Shown here one piece after another: positions 1-10,258 of a DNA stretch of 64,000 nt. The DNA comes from Bolinopsis microptera (taxonomy: Eukaryota > Ctenophora > Tentaculata > Lobata > Bolinopsidae), in NCBI RefSeq assembly GCF_026151205.1, contig NC_087081.1, positions 11,409,113 through 11,473,112 on the forward strand, written 5' to 3'. Position 1 is the stretch's first letter; each line of letters begins with the position of its first letter. A program made the translations under genes and the position numbers. Under the pieces are notes generated by a model. The model worked only from the letters and a program-made list of their open reading frames with translations, was not told the origin of the DNA and did not search any database.

Positions 1-35
1 CGCCTTATTAGTTCCGCCTAATTAGTTCCACCTAA

Positions 36-1303
36 TTACTCCTCGATCAAGACAGCTTCTTCGTCAGTATTTACTCGGTTTGCGCAACTGAACCAGGCAG
101 CAACTCTTCTTAAATACCCCAAATACCTCTCCCTCAATTCCTGTTTCCGGGATATTATGATGACTGGGTAGACTGCAGCGTAGATAAGGGGCAAAGTGAA
201 CTCAGCGAATCCGATCTGTAAAGCATCATATCGTTATTACAATCAATATCGATAAATAATTTGACAAAACATAACATCAACAAATTAAGATGGTTTGAAA
301 CAGAAAAAAAATCAAATATTAGTAGCAAACGAGGATGATAAATGATTGCAATCCCTACCTGTATTCCCAAATCTATAAAATATTTTTCACTGTGTTCGTC
401 GTACACAATACTCTGATGCGACAGAATCCAGGTCAGGATGAAGAAGAAAAAGGTGGTATTGCAGACGAAGAATAAAGTGGACACCAGGAAGACGGTTATG
501 GAGACATGTCGAGTAGTGTTGGGGACATGGGGAGCTGTTTCCTCGTCATTTTGGAGAGATCGTCTCAAATACTTGATCTGTATCATCATACAGATAAAGA
601 CTGTCAGGGGAATTATCAGGAAATAGAGGATCACAAGGAAACTACCAACAATGCCGGCTCTCAGATGTTGCTCCGTGCACTTTGAGTAACCGGTGGTGTC
701 TCTGTGACAGAGTACTGCAGCTACAAGAATAATACCTGGGATATCAAAACATAGAAGTGTAAATAAATATGTGCTCGCTCCAACTCCATAGGATGCTAGC
801 TTCTTATCTACAATAATAGCAGTTATAGCATCAGAGATGTGAAGCAGTGTGATGATCAACCAGATAAGTCGAACAACTTTCTTCAAGGCCTCCGTGTTTA
901 TCCTACGAAAGGGGTTCACCACCTTTAGAGTTAGAGTGATGGTCAGAACAAGGTTACAGAGCTTTGAACAGTTGATCCCAAGAAGTGCTGTCATCATGTA
1001 GTAATACAGTGATTTATACAGGATATCTATCTCAACATAGCCTGAGTAAGCCAACAGACTGGTCACGGATAAAACTATTTCACCTTGTGCTTTGAGAATG
1101 TCAAACAGTGCTATCCCCATGAAAAGCCCTGACACAAACTTAGCTCTGTCCCGATAATAGTCCATGAAGATTACGGTGTTTTGAATCAGCACTATGATGG
1201 ACAGAGGTATTTGTATGGGCGCGAGATCTCGGAACATTCCTTTAAACATGAACAGGACTTCTTCATCACTGATGCTGTGGCGGTTTAAATCCGACTGATT
1301 CAT
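36..1303 (-). CDS. Seven-transmembrane receptor (divergent rhodopsin-like GPCR), two exons
   Basis: Exon 1 is 1303-359 (ATG at 1303-1301) and exon 2 is 215-36. The donor CAG|GTAGGG at 359/358 and acceptor TTTACAG|ATCGG at 216/215 join in phase 0, giving about 374 residues. The unspliced frame runs to 155 but ends in non-membrane sequence, whereas splicing supplies a good seventh helix (LPLIYAAVYPVIIIS) and a charged tail. Hydrophobic segments lie near residues 28-48, 57-80, 98-125, 141-165, 217-243, 270-295 and 316-338. The DRY position after TM3 is replaced by TLKVVNPFRRI, and TM7 has YAAVYPVI instead of NPxxY. TM6 holds CNTTFFF. The family would act at the cell surface through G proteins; ligand unknown. 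Lineage-specific chemosensory or peptide receptors look like this. It is a 7TM protein with high confidence, a signalling-competent GPCR with less. Confidence 0.8.
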
Positions 1304-2478
1304 TTACATTTTCGAACTAAGGAGATAGTTTTGTAAGCAATAACTAGGACAAGTTTTAAGACAATCGAAAGGTTACATTGTAAATTAGGAAGATAGATGA
1401 TCAGCCATTTCTGAATCGTCCGTAATAGAACTATTACATGGGCCTGGGCAATTGTGGATAAAGGGTGCAAGTTCATTTTAAAGCATTGAAATTGTAAAGT
1501 GGGTTATGGGCCACCTCTATTACTAGTTTCTTGATTATATACTGACCATCCATACTGATCCTGGCCACTTATACATTTGCAATCATGGAATTTAGTTATG
1601 AATTGGTAAAATCTAGTCAGTACCAGTTTTCGGACATTTACAGAATCATCGAAGCGACTTCAGGTGGTTTTTTTTACAAGAGCAACAAAATTCTTACAAA
1701 ACCATAGAAATTCTAGAAATTCTCCTGCACAGTTTTTGATGTTCTCACGTATCGACAAAGTATAGACGAAAAATGGAGTTGAGTAGGAAATAGGTAGGTA
1801 TGAGAAGAAGTCGATGGAAAAAATCGGGTTCAGGAATTAGGAATCTTTACTAAGCTCTTAAATCACGAGACTGTAAGATATCAGATATTGCACTTTTACA
1901 TTCCGTCTAAAAGAGTAAAAGGCTACCATCAGATATAAGACTGAGAATGACTTCATTCATTGGTGTGCAGTAAAATGGCTAAAATGACACTATTGATCAC
2001 AATGGTTCAATAGATAGCTTTAAGACGAATAATCTGTGCAAGTTTGGGTGAATTTCAATGTGCCAAATTTGCCCAAATTTGAGATATCACTTCAACACAA
2101 GAAAATAGTGCTGTCGGACAGGAGTCGTGTTACCGGTTCGATTGAGTACAGCTGTACAGACAGTTCATGCGAGATCAAAAAATTTAGAGTGGGCATAATG
2201 TCTCTGAGGGTAGGGCAGCTTTGCTTTCTTAGCTTCCAAATAGTTGTCTTACCAACCAAGTTTCTGACCAACTTCATTTGCCAACTGAAGAGGTCCATAA
2301 CTCTGTCTCCAAGAAGACAATATTGTAGTAACGATATTTCGATCGGATTCGACTTTCGTTGGATGAATTTAAAAAACAGGACACTACCAGCTACAAGTCC
2401 GGTGCACACCAATTACAAGCACCATATTATTATTTGCAGGTATATGAACAGGCGCCTCAGATCTGGATGCTTGGATAA
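1304..2478. other. Intergenic, no gene seen
   Basis: Upstream flank of the receptor gene. AT-rich single-copy sequence with no supportable exon, RNA gene or repeat. An open frame from 2036 exists only because the 12-bp array that follows is open in several frames. Confidence 0.5.
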
Positions 2479-2481
2479 GAT

Positions 2482-2973
2482 GATGTGTAACACCATGTGT
2501 AACACCATGTGTAACACCATGTGTAACACCATGTGTAACACCATGTGTAACACCATGTGTAACACCATGTGTAACACCATGTGTAACACCATGTGTAACA
2601 CCATGTGTAACACCATGTGTAACACCATGTGTAACACCATGTGTAACACCATGTGTAACACCATGTGTAACACCATGTGTAACACCATGTGTAACACCAT
2701 GTGTAACACCATGTGTAACACCATGTGTAACACCATGTGTAACACCATGTGTAACACCATGTGTAACACCATGTGTAACACCATGTGTAACACCATGTGT
2801 AACACCATGTGTAACACCATGTGTAACACCATGTGTAACACCATGTGTAACACCATGTGTAACACCATGTGTAACACCATGTGTAACACCATATGTAACA
2901 CCATGTGTAACACCATATGTAACACCATGTGTAACACCATGTGTAACACCATGTATAATACCATGTGTAACAC
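2482..2973. repeat. 12-bp minisatellite, about 41 copies
   Basis: Perfect to near-perfect head-to-tail copies of TGTAACACCATG. The unit length is a multiple of three and holds no stop in several frames, so long artificial reading frames appear on both strands (Cys-Asn-Thr-Met, Val-Thr-His-Gly and Leu-His-Met-Val repeats). Variants with ATATG or TATAATA occur only at the right end (from about 2890), the usual sign of homogenisation with decay at one edge. Confidence 0.97.
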
Positions 2974-2989
2974 CTATAGTAGGTCTCTT

Positions 2990-4304
2990 CCCGGGCAGTA
3001 AAGCTTTTGTGTAACTCAAAGAGGCACTCCAGTCTCAGTTTACAGTTTTAATTCAATGTAACACTTATATAATAATATATTACACGTATTATTATTACGT
3101 GGTGTGGTCTCTTATCGTAATCCTAGGTCCCCACCAGGCCCACAATAGAGCTTTAAGACAACAATAGTAGTAATTGTAATATATGCTTTAACGAGTATCA
3201 CTGCTAATATGTTTACACTCTGTGTGTTACACAAACACTGTTAATAGTTTGCTACCCATTATATTGTGTAGGTACTCCCGAACAACTCATACGAGCGGAG
3301 CTTATTCATCGGTATTTTCGGAGAAGTGGTAAATTCTTTAGCTTGAGTATCACTTACCATTTTCCTGCACTACCAGGAGAAAACTTTATCATATTATGCC
3401 GGAAAATAGGAAGTTTAATTATTTAAGTGTTATAAGCTCGGTTTGCACATTTTTGTTTCACTTTCCAGCACAACAGTATTATGGTGAAGCCAGTATCCTA
3501 ACCAGTATCTAATTCCCATGATAGCAGTTAGCACACGCTAATAAGATATAATAGAGTGAAGAATTGGTTGGATACCATAAACCGCAAGGAATCCATGATG
3601 ATAAGATATTTAGTATGTAGTTTGAACAACTACAACCAAGCGAACACTAATTAGATTTTGTAAATTCTGTAGATGAAGATCGGTTGCGCGGGAATATCAC
3701 ATAATTTTCATAAAAAGTACATTTTTCACATCGTCAATAATATTAACACATGTGTGCGCGCATTCGTTCGCGCGCTTGGCCCGTGGTTTCTCTCTAGTCG
3801 CTTGGCCGGGACAAATACCAATTTTACCGTTTACACGAAACACTTGGGATCCAATAATTTACAGCCATTGCACCGTAAACCTGCAAATGAATTACCAAGA
3901 ACAACCACCCTGCATAGCACATTATACATCTTTCACGTACCATGAACTAGAAACTGAAAGATTGGCATTTTACTTGAAAACCTTCTTCCAGTTTCTTGTG
4001 CAGTTCTTAGCTATTTCAGCTCAATTTCAATTCTGACTCAATTTATCGATCAATGCGAAAGCAATATTTATCTGTAACAATTAATCCGAGCAGTGCTTTA
4101 AACTTAACGAAACATCATTTTTTAAACTGGGCGACATTTTAAATTGTTAATGAAGCTTTCGGTCGACAAGCATTTATTAGTTGATAAAATTGCATTTCTG
4201 AATGTACCGTAATGCAACTATAAATCCTGATAACCATGGATATCCGATGATTATTTTGAAAATCTTTTCCATTATTTAATATGTATCTCCTATATTTGTT
4301 ACAG
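2990..4304. other. Flank/intron upstream of the PIG-W exons; earlier exons not found
   Basis: The N-terminal half of PIG-W should lie upstream on this strand, but the conserved PFPRRFxKTE-like block and the following Tyr-Gly-x-His-Trp-Asn-Phe block were not found here by eye. A GC-rich pocket with alternating CGCG occurs at about 3752-3790. No other feature supported. Confidence 0.4.
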
Positions 4305-6097
4305 AGACATTGGAACACGGTGTCGCTGGTGTAACCAGTCACAAGGATGGAATATTCAACTCCAACAGAGAAGGTAAAACGAGAGAACACATTTTCGTAA
4401 ATCTGTAGATCTAAAAAATTCGAATAAAAAACATTGTGTTTATTTTCAACACCTCACCTTGCTGAATCTCTCATATCATGGTGATCATGTTTAATGTTCA
4501 TTAATTTAACAAAAACTCAGGTATTTGTAGCTCTATCGGAATGTTATCCCTCTACTTTGCTGGATTGTCACTTGGATCTCTTGTCTTCCGAAAAAGGTAC
4601 AGAAATTACCCATTTCATTACTAAATTGTTAATCTTTTAAGGAACAAATTCCAACACTAAGCACTATTGTTAGTGTGCTTTTGATCAAATTTTCATGTAT
4701 AACTGTCAGTTTCATGTATAACTGTCAGTTGATGCTTGTTTCAAACCAGATGCCAGATCTATATGCTATAGCATCTTATCTGTGCCTTGACTCGCAATAT
4801 TCAGTGTACAACCGTGAGATTCGAATTTATGACCGGTCAGGGCTCAGGCTTACAAATTTCATAACATTATTCTCCCTTTCCCTATAGAGGGACGTTATCT
4901 GAAACGATGAAGATGTGGAAAATAATGGCTGTTCTTGTATTGATATCTTGGTTTGGCACGTGGCTATCCCAAAATCATATCCAGGTTAGTCTGATATCTT
5001 TATTTGCAGATTATAAATATAAAAACTTATGACATTTTTACTACCGTAACAACATTTTTTATTGTCGAGTTGATGGGTTGGATTCATTACAGAATTTTCC
5101 CCGCAGGAGCCGTCAAGATGCTTCGCAAATATAACGTATATTTTGTGGTCTACAGCACACAATGTTTCGTTATTAGCACTCTTATTCCTGATGGAAATTA
5201 TCTTCTTCATTATTAGTGAGTTTTTACTGAAAAAAAAAAGAATTTTCGCACAATCTTTTGATTATTTATAAGATTTTGTGTTGGGACCAAGATATCCCTA
5301 ATTTTATGTTTGTGGGTCTGAACTCTTATCTGAACTCTTATCTGAGTGGGCCAGGCCGGGAGAAAATTATCAATCCTTGTAGGGCCTGGACCTACTCTGA
5401 ACCTAATTCCTGTGATCGTGTAATTTGTTATCACTTACATGATTATTATACAGTTCATTTACAACTGAATCTCATTTACATTTGATCAGTCATTTTAAGT
5501 TATTGTTATCAAATCAATTGGATTAAACCACAGTTATTGTAAAGCAGCAAAGATCAGAGACATAATGAAATAAAATCATGACAACTATCTCAGGCCATAT
5601 AAAGGAGAGTTCTCAATTGCCTGGAGACGAAACAGTCCTGATTCCCGGAGGGTGCTGGAACTGTTTTACTAAAAACAGCAGAAATTCTTGCTGTTGTCTG
5701 CTACCGGCTATCAGTAAAAATCAGCTTCTCTACTTTTTACTTGGTACGTTCTTTTTAGAGTAGAGCTTTATTGGTGGTGGCTTGTTTTTCACCAACTCTC
5801 ATATTTCCAAAATCGTTCGTGTTCAATTTAAGTATTGTCGGTTGAGCCAAATTAGGGAAATTTAAATTAATTGACACCATATTTATATTATTTATTCTGT
5901 ATGATTAATTTATCATTATTCATTTATTTAAAATCGCAGGGAACGTAGCGACGGGAATGATCAACCAAATCGCGAAACCTCACGTAAAAGATTACGGAGA
6001 ATTTTCTAGCACGTGTTTTATGTTCGGCTACATGATAGTAGTGAACGGTATTATTTCACTATGTTTCACTTTCAGATGGAAACTTAAATTTTGGTAA
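4305..6097 (+). CDS. PIGW: PIG-W/GWT1-type GPI inositol acyltransferase, C-terminal exons
   Basis: Six exons join in phase: 4305-4373, 4521-4596, 4888-4984, 5107-5215, 5594-5743 and 5940-6097 (TAA at 6095), all with AG/GT borders. They read HKDGIFNSNREGICSSIGML, then a LYFAGLSLG helix, a second helix (AVLVLISWFGTWLS), PSRCFANITYILWSTAHNVS plus a helix, KNQLLYFLLGNVATGMIN, and a final membrane segment ending WKLKFW. The NREG block, the SRRxAN...LWxxAHN block and the NQLxYFLLxNxxTGxxN block are hallmarks of PIG-W/GWT1, the multi-pass ER enzyme that acylates the inositol of GlcN-PI during GPI-anchor synthesis. The exon 4 acceptor is CCCCGCAG at 5106; the CAG nearer upstream would break the frame. 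The first half of the protein is not seen, so this is either a gene with remote 5' exons or a partial copy. The symbol is a family assignment. Confidence 0.85.
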
Positions 6098-6874
6098 CAT
6101 TTTAGTGGTTCAGTCATCATTTTTGATGACTTTTTCTGCTTCTTTTGGGTTTGGTGTTTTATTTCATTGAAGAAACAGCATAAATTTTACCCGAATTCTG
6201 TGTATAAAATTATAAATGTACACTATATAACCAGCAAATGTATGAATAAAACTTTATTTTCCTATATTCTATCATTGCTATAAAATATTATGTTAGTTTT
6301 GTCGCTGTAGATAATTGTACGAACGAGATTTGAAATAAAGCGTTCACAGTTTGAATTGTTGCTTATTAGCTTAATCGTGTTAATAATGATTAGAGAATAG
6401 TAATACGGTTAGAAATCTTAAGTTATAATTCAAATTGTGATAGTCATATATATTATTTTATTTTTTAAATCTATACGGTTTATGTTGGGACAGAATTTTT
6501 ATTAATGATAGTATTTTTCCGGTTTTATTATTAGTTATAATACTTATGGTTTATATTAGGTCATCAAATTTGTTATGTTTTGTCTTCTCATTTCACTTTA
6601 ACACGAGTTTGTTTCCAATTCAAATATTCTAGGAAAACATTAACTGTGGTTGCATAGCGATCATACTACATACACAAAAATATGTCTTATTTGTTTAATA
6701 CGTGGTAACTGTACCGAAATGGTCTGGGAACTGCTGAGTGCTGACACCAGTTTGAAGATAGACATTAGACAAGCATGATATTTCCCGACCCAGCGCGAGC
6801 GATGGAGCAGGCGATCATATCCTCCAAGTCCAATATACAAGTATAACTGGTGTCAAGGCTTGTTATGGTACTAT
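6098..6874. other. PIG-W 3' UTR and intergenic spacer
   Basis: AT-rich, no coding sequence seen. The stretch ends at the TAT target duplication (6872-6874) of the DNA element that follows. Confidence 0.5.
6245..6250 (+). terminator. Poly(A) signal AATAAA after PIG-W
   Basis: AATAAA about 150 bp after the PIG-W stop codon, followed by T-rich sequence. Typical distance for a short metazoan 3' UTR. Confidence 0.5.
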
Positions 6875-7435
6875 AGGGGTCATTCATAAACGAAAACTCA
6901 GACTCAAATTGTGAGATAATCTTAGATTTTAAGATCAAATTCGCTTTTGGTATTCGTAAAGTTAAGTATTTGCTGGGCTGAGTATTTTGTCGCTAGTAAA
7001 TGCTCAGAGTTGGAACTAGCACTCAAATCGGTATTCATAAAGTTAGTATTTACTCGTCACCCAAAACTAACTCAAGATTGGTATTCATAAAGTTAGCAAA
7101 TGATCAAAACTCATGCTCAAAATGTGAGAACCGAATTCACATTCTCAAATCATTTTCTCACCTATTGCTCAACGACTTTTAACGTCAATAACTTCCCTTC
7201 TAATTGATATTTTCACTTCAAATTTTCAGGGACGACTCCTCACTGCCAGTACAAAAGCTCTAATATATTTTGTCCCGATTGGATGACGTTTTTGCAAATT
7301 TTCTCAGAAAAATAAACACGTTAGAGTATAAGCTTGGTATAAAATGGTGTCCCCACGACATTCAGAAGCCAAGTAACGCAGATCAGTCATCAATTCAAAA
7401 AATAGTTATAAAAAACCTCTCTGAAAGCTTTGGCT

Positions 7436-8839
7436 TACTTTACTTTACTTTGGGCGATGCTCGATCGAAATCTCCTCCACTCTACGTCTCCAGATGGTTC
7501 TGTCGCACATAACTGTTCGGAGATCTTCTACCCGCAACCCTGTGTCCCTGGCTACGGTGTCAAGAAAAGAGAGTGGTCTCCTCCCACGCCTGAACTGTGG
7601 CAGCCGCCAAGGAAGGATGGTAGAGATGACCTGGTCTGAAGCTCTCATGCAATGCCCAGCAAATCTGGCACGTCTCTGTGCAACGATGGTGGAGATGGAA
7701 GGGAGGTCACCATAGATTTGCTTTAGGGTTGGATGCTTCTTCCATGAAAGATTCCTGGCTTTCATTAGGAGCCTGGTGTAGCACCCGTCGAGACGCTTCT
7801 CAAACTGCTTGTTCAAGGTCCAGGTTTCTGAGCCATACAGCAGAACAGGTTCGATGCATGCTCTGAAGAACTTGACTTTCAGCTGGTCAGAAATGCCAGA
7901 GGTCCATACCTTCTGCAGTTTGATACAGGCTGACCAAGCCATGCCTTTCCTGGTGTTGAAGTCCTTCCTGCTCTCTGCAATATATGAGCCCAAGTATTTG
8001 AAGTCATCAACCTGCTTGATCTGGTAACCGGATATTGAGTTCACGGGGGCAGCATCAGGAATGTTGATGGTCATGTATTCGGTCTTGGAAGCATTCATCG
8101 CAAGTCCGACATGTGCTGCTGTAGTCTCTAAATCCGAGAGCAGTTGCTGGACTTGCTCTATGGTATCGGCAGTCAAGGCCAGGTCGTCAGCGAAGTCAAG
8201 ATCTGTGACTCTGACCGCAGGTACTCTCCGACTTTGCCTGGGGATGATGGTTAGGCCATGGTCAAGAGTCATGCAGTTCCTAAGGACATAATCGAGGACG
8301 ATGATGAAGAGGAAAGGAGCGAGAGTATCACCCTGAAGGACCCCGATGAGTGTTCTAAAGAAGTCTGTAAGGCCGTCAATGGTTTTGACTCTGGAGTGCG
8401 ATGAGTCATACAGGAGCCTGATAGCATCAGTTATGGGAGCAGGGACGCCGTAGAGGGAGAGGATGTGAAACAAGGCATCCCTGTTGATACTGTCGAATGC
8501 TTTCGAAAAGTCGACGAACACGATAGCTGCTGATCGATTTCCGATTTTACACTCTTCTAGGATGCGTCGTAGGGCAAGTATCTGAGGGAGGGTAGATCTT
8601 CCTCTGCGGAAGCCATTTTGGTTTGGCCGCAGTAGGGGATCCAGGTATGGGTAAATCCGGTTGAGGATGAGTTTGTTGAAAACTTTCGCTGCAACCGGAG
8701 CCAATGAGATACCTCGATAGTTCCCGGGGTTGGTCAGGTCGCCTTTCTTGGGGATGGGTATAATAGATGCCGTTTTCCAGGCTTCAGGGATTACTCCATC
8801 AATTAAGGCCCTGTTGCAGAAACTGAGGAGGTCGTCACG
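7436..8839 (-). mobile_element. 5'-truncated non-LTR retrotransposon (RTE-like LINE), 11-bp target duplication
   Basis: An open frame from about 8839 to 7445 encodes the C-terminal part of a LINE reverse transcriptase: PEAWKTASIIPIPKKGDL, NYRGISL, NGFRRGRSTLPQ, FVDFSKAFDSI, GVLQGDTLAPFLF and the catalytic block LDFADDLAL, then a C-terminal region with RRRARFAGHCMR. An ATG at 8704 is internal and not a real start, because the family frame continues upstream to the truncation point. AAGCTTTGGCT occurs at 7425-7435 and 8840-8850 as a target-site duplication. The sense-strand 3' end is a microsatellite tail (AAAGTAAAGTAAAGTA) rather than poly(A), as in RTE-type LINEs. Endonuclease domain absent through truncation; the remaining frame is unbroken, so the insertion is probably young. 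Confidence 0.85.
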
Positions 8840-9648
8840 AAGCTTTGGCTAGGACTAGCGATAAAAATTGCGTACCGAGATGATTGTAATAGGTTGAACA
8901 GTGAAAACAAACGTACACTGATAATTGCTAATTCTTCAAAGCGGAACTGGGTTTTGTAGTAAAAGTCCGTTTGGGGCTGACGTCGGGTCTTGAATGTTCT
9001 AGTCGAATGTGGGGCCGGTGGTAAAAGAGGAAGTGCCATAGAGCTCAGACTTAACACAAGCTGAGTTCAAACTTCGTCTATTAATCAATAACAAAATTAA
9101 TCAATAACAAAAGACACAATCATGTCGAAAACATGCCACGAACATGATCATACAAAAGTTCAGCTTACCTTTCTATCACTTGCACTGTCGGTATTGGGTT
9201 AGAATAATCTGCTAGGTAATTATTGAACATCGATATGTATAATGTATTTAATAAAGTTTGAGAAATTGACGGCAAACCACAGTAAAACTACGGTGGGTTT
9301 CGGGAAACTACCGTGGATAAAAGAAAACTACAGTAAATCACGGTAAACCACTGTAAAAGGGACGTGAAATTACCTGTAGGGGACACAATATCGCACACGA
9401 AACATTCATCATAGATATCAAGAATGATTCTGAATTATCTTCGGAGTCAAGGGTGTTGTCATTTTGCCGCCATTTCAAGATTGCGATATCACAAATTCCA
9501 TCACAGACATATGCGGTACGTGATGTGCGAATGTCGAATGTACTCGACACAAATTTCCCTCGAAAATGTTTATTTCACATTCCTTCGATACATCGATGTA
9601 CATCCGAATTTGGGTGTTTTCCCATTAACATAAGATGGCAAACAAAAG

Positions 9649-9892
9649 GGCAAGTTTCCATAAACGATATTTTATTATCGGCGCTGATAATCGCTTATTG
9701 GGCGCTTTCTCGGCGCTTTTTTTTTTAAAACCGTTTACAATCGATTTTTTTACGATTATAAACGGTTAAAAAAAATCGCTTATAATCGACTATAATTGAT
9801 GTAATAATTCAAAAAAGCGCTTTTTTTAATTTAAAAGCGCTTATAAGCGATTATCAGCGCCGATAATAAAATATCGTTTATGGAAACTTGCC
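9649..9892. mobile_element. 244-bp palindromic MITE with perfect 50-bp inverted repeats
   Basis: The first 50 bp (starting GGCAAGTTTCCATAAACGAT) and last 50 bp are perfect reverse complements. The ends are flanked by an 8-bp duplication AACAAAAG at 9641-9648 and 9893-9900. Internal stretches (AAACCGTTTA ... TAAACGGTTT; repeated AATCGCTTATAA) also pair, so nearly the whole element can fold. An 8-bp target duplication points to hAT- or P-like transposases. No coding capacity. Confidence 0.93.
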
Positions 9893-10171
9893 AACAAAAG
9901 ATCTGAATTAACCTGTCGTGCTTCTTAAAATACTGATTTGAGTATTTGAGTGCTAGTTTGAGAGCATTTTAGTGAGTATTTACTTGAATGTAAGTCATAC
10001 TCACGATGAATTCAGCTTGAGTATTAGTTTTTACTGGGCAGTTAATGCTCAAACTTTGTGAATACCGATTTTGAGACTCAGAAAAATCTAAGTAATTACT
10101 AGCGAGTATTTACTTAAGAAATACTTAGTTATTATGAATGACCCCTTATAACAGAATATGGGGTAACAGTG

Positions 10172-10178
10172 TATATAA
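10172..10178 (+). promoter_or_regulatory. TATA-like box before the SIX gene
   Basis: TATATAA 81 bp before the ATG of the SIX-type gene and only about 25 bp beyond the right end of the DNA transposon. A candidate core promoter by position only. Confidence 0.3.
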
Positions 10179-10258
10179 TGCTACTCAGATTTACGTAAAT
10201 CATCAAGAACTACATTTTAACATTCGTCAATTACTACTGCTTCCCTAACTGAACTACT

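Larger units (their letters stand above)
6875..10146. mobile_element. Non-autonomous inverted-repeat DNA transposon hosting nested insertions
   Basis: The left end AGGGGTCATTCATAA (6875-6889) recurs as an exact 15-bp reverse complement at 10132-10146. The element is flanked by TAT at 6872-6874 and 10147-10149. Subterminal copies of GGTATTCATAAAGTTAG lie at about 6954, 7030 and 7078, with degenerate inverted relatives (GGTATTCACAAAGTTTG) near the right end. A 3-bp duplication suits PIF/Harbinger-like elements, but no transposase is left, so the superfamily is an inference. Removing the LINE (7436-8839) and the palindromic element (9649-9892) leaves about 1.6 kb of own sequence. At 9280-9360 there is a run of short ACTACGGT/CACGGTAAAC-type repeats. 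Confidence 0.75.

Noticed and set aside
2036..3001. Long frame with a Cys-Asn-Thr-Met repeat on the plus strand
   Set aside because: Openness is produced by the 12-bp repeat; the preceding 140 codons show no domain or splice support, and other frames and the opposite strand are equally open.
7430..8291. Several plus-strand frames opposite the LINE
   Set aside because: Shadows of the minus-strand reverse transcriptase frame.
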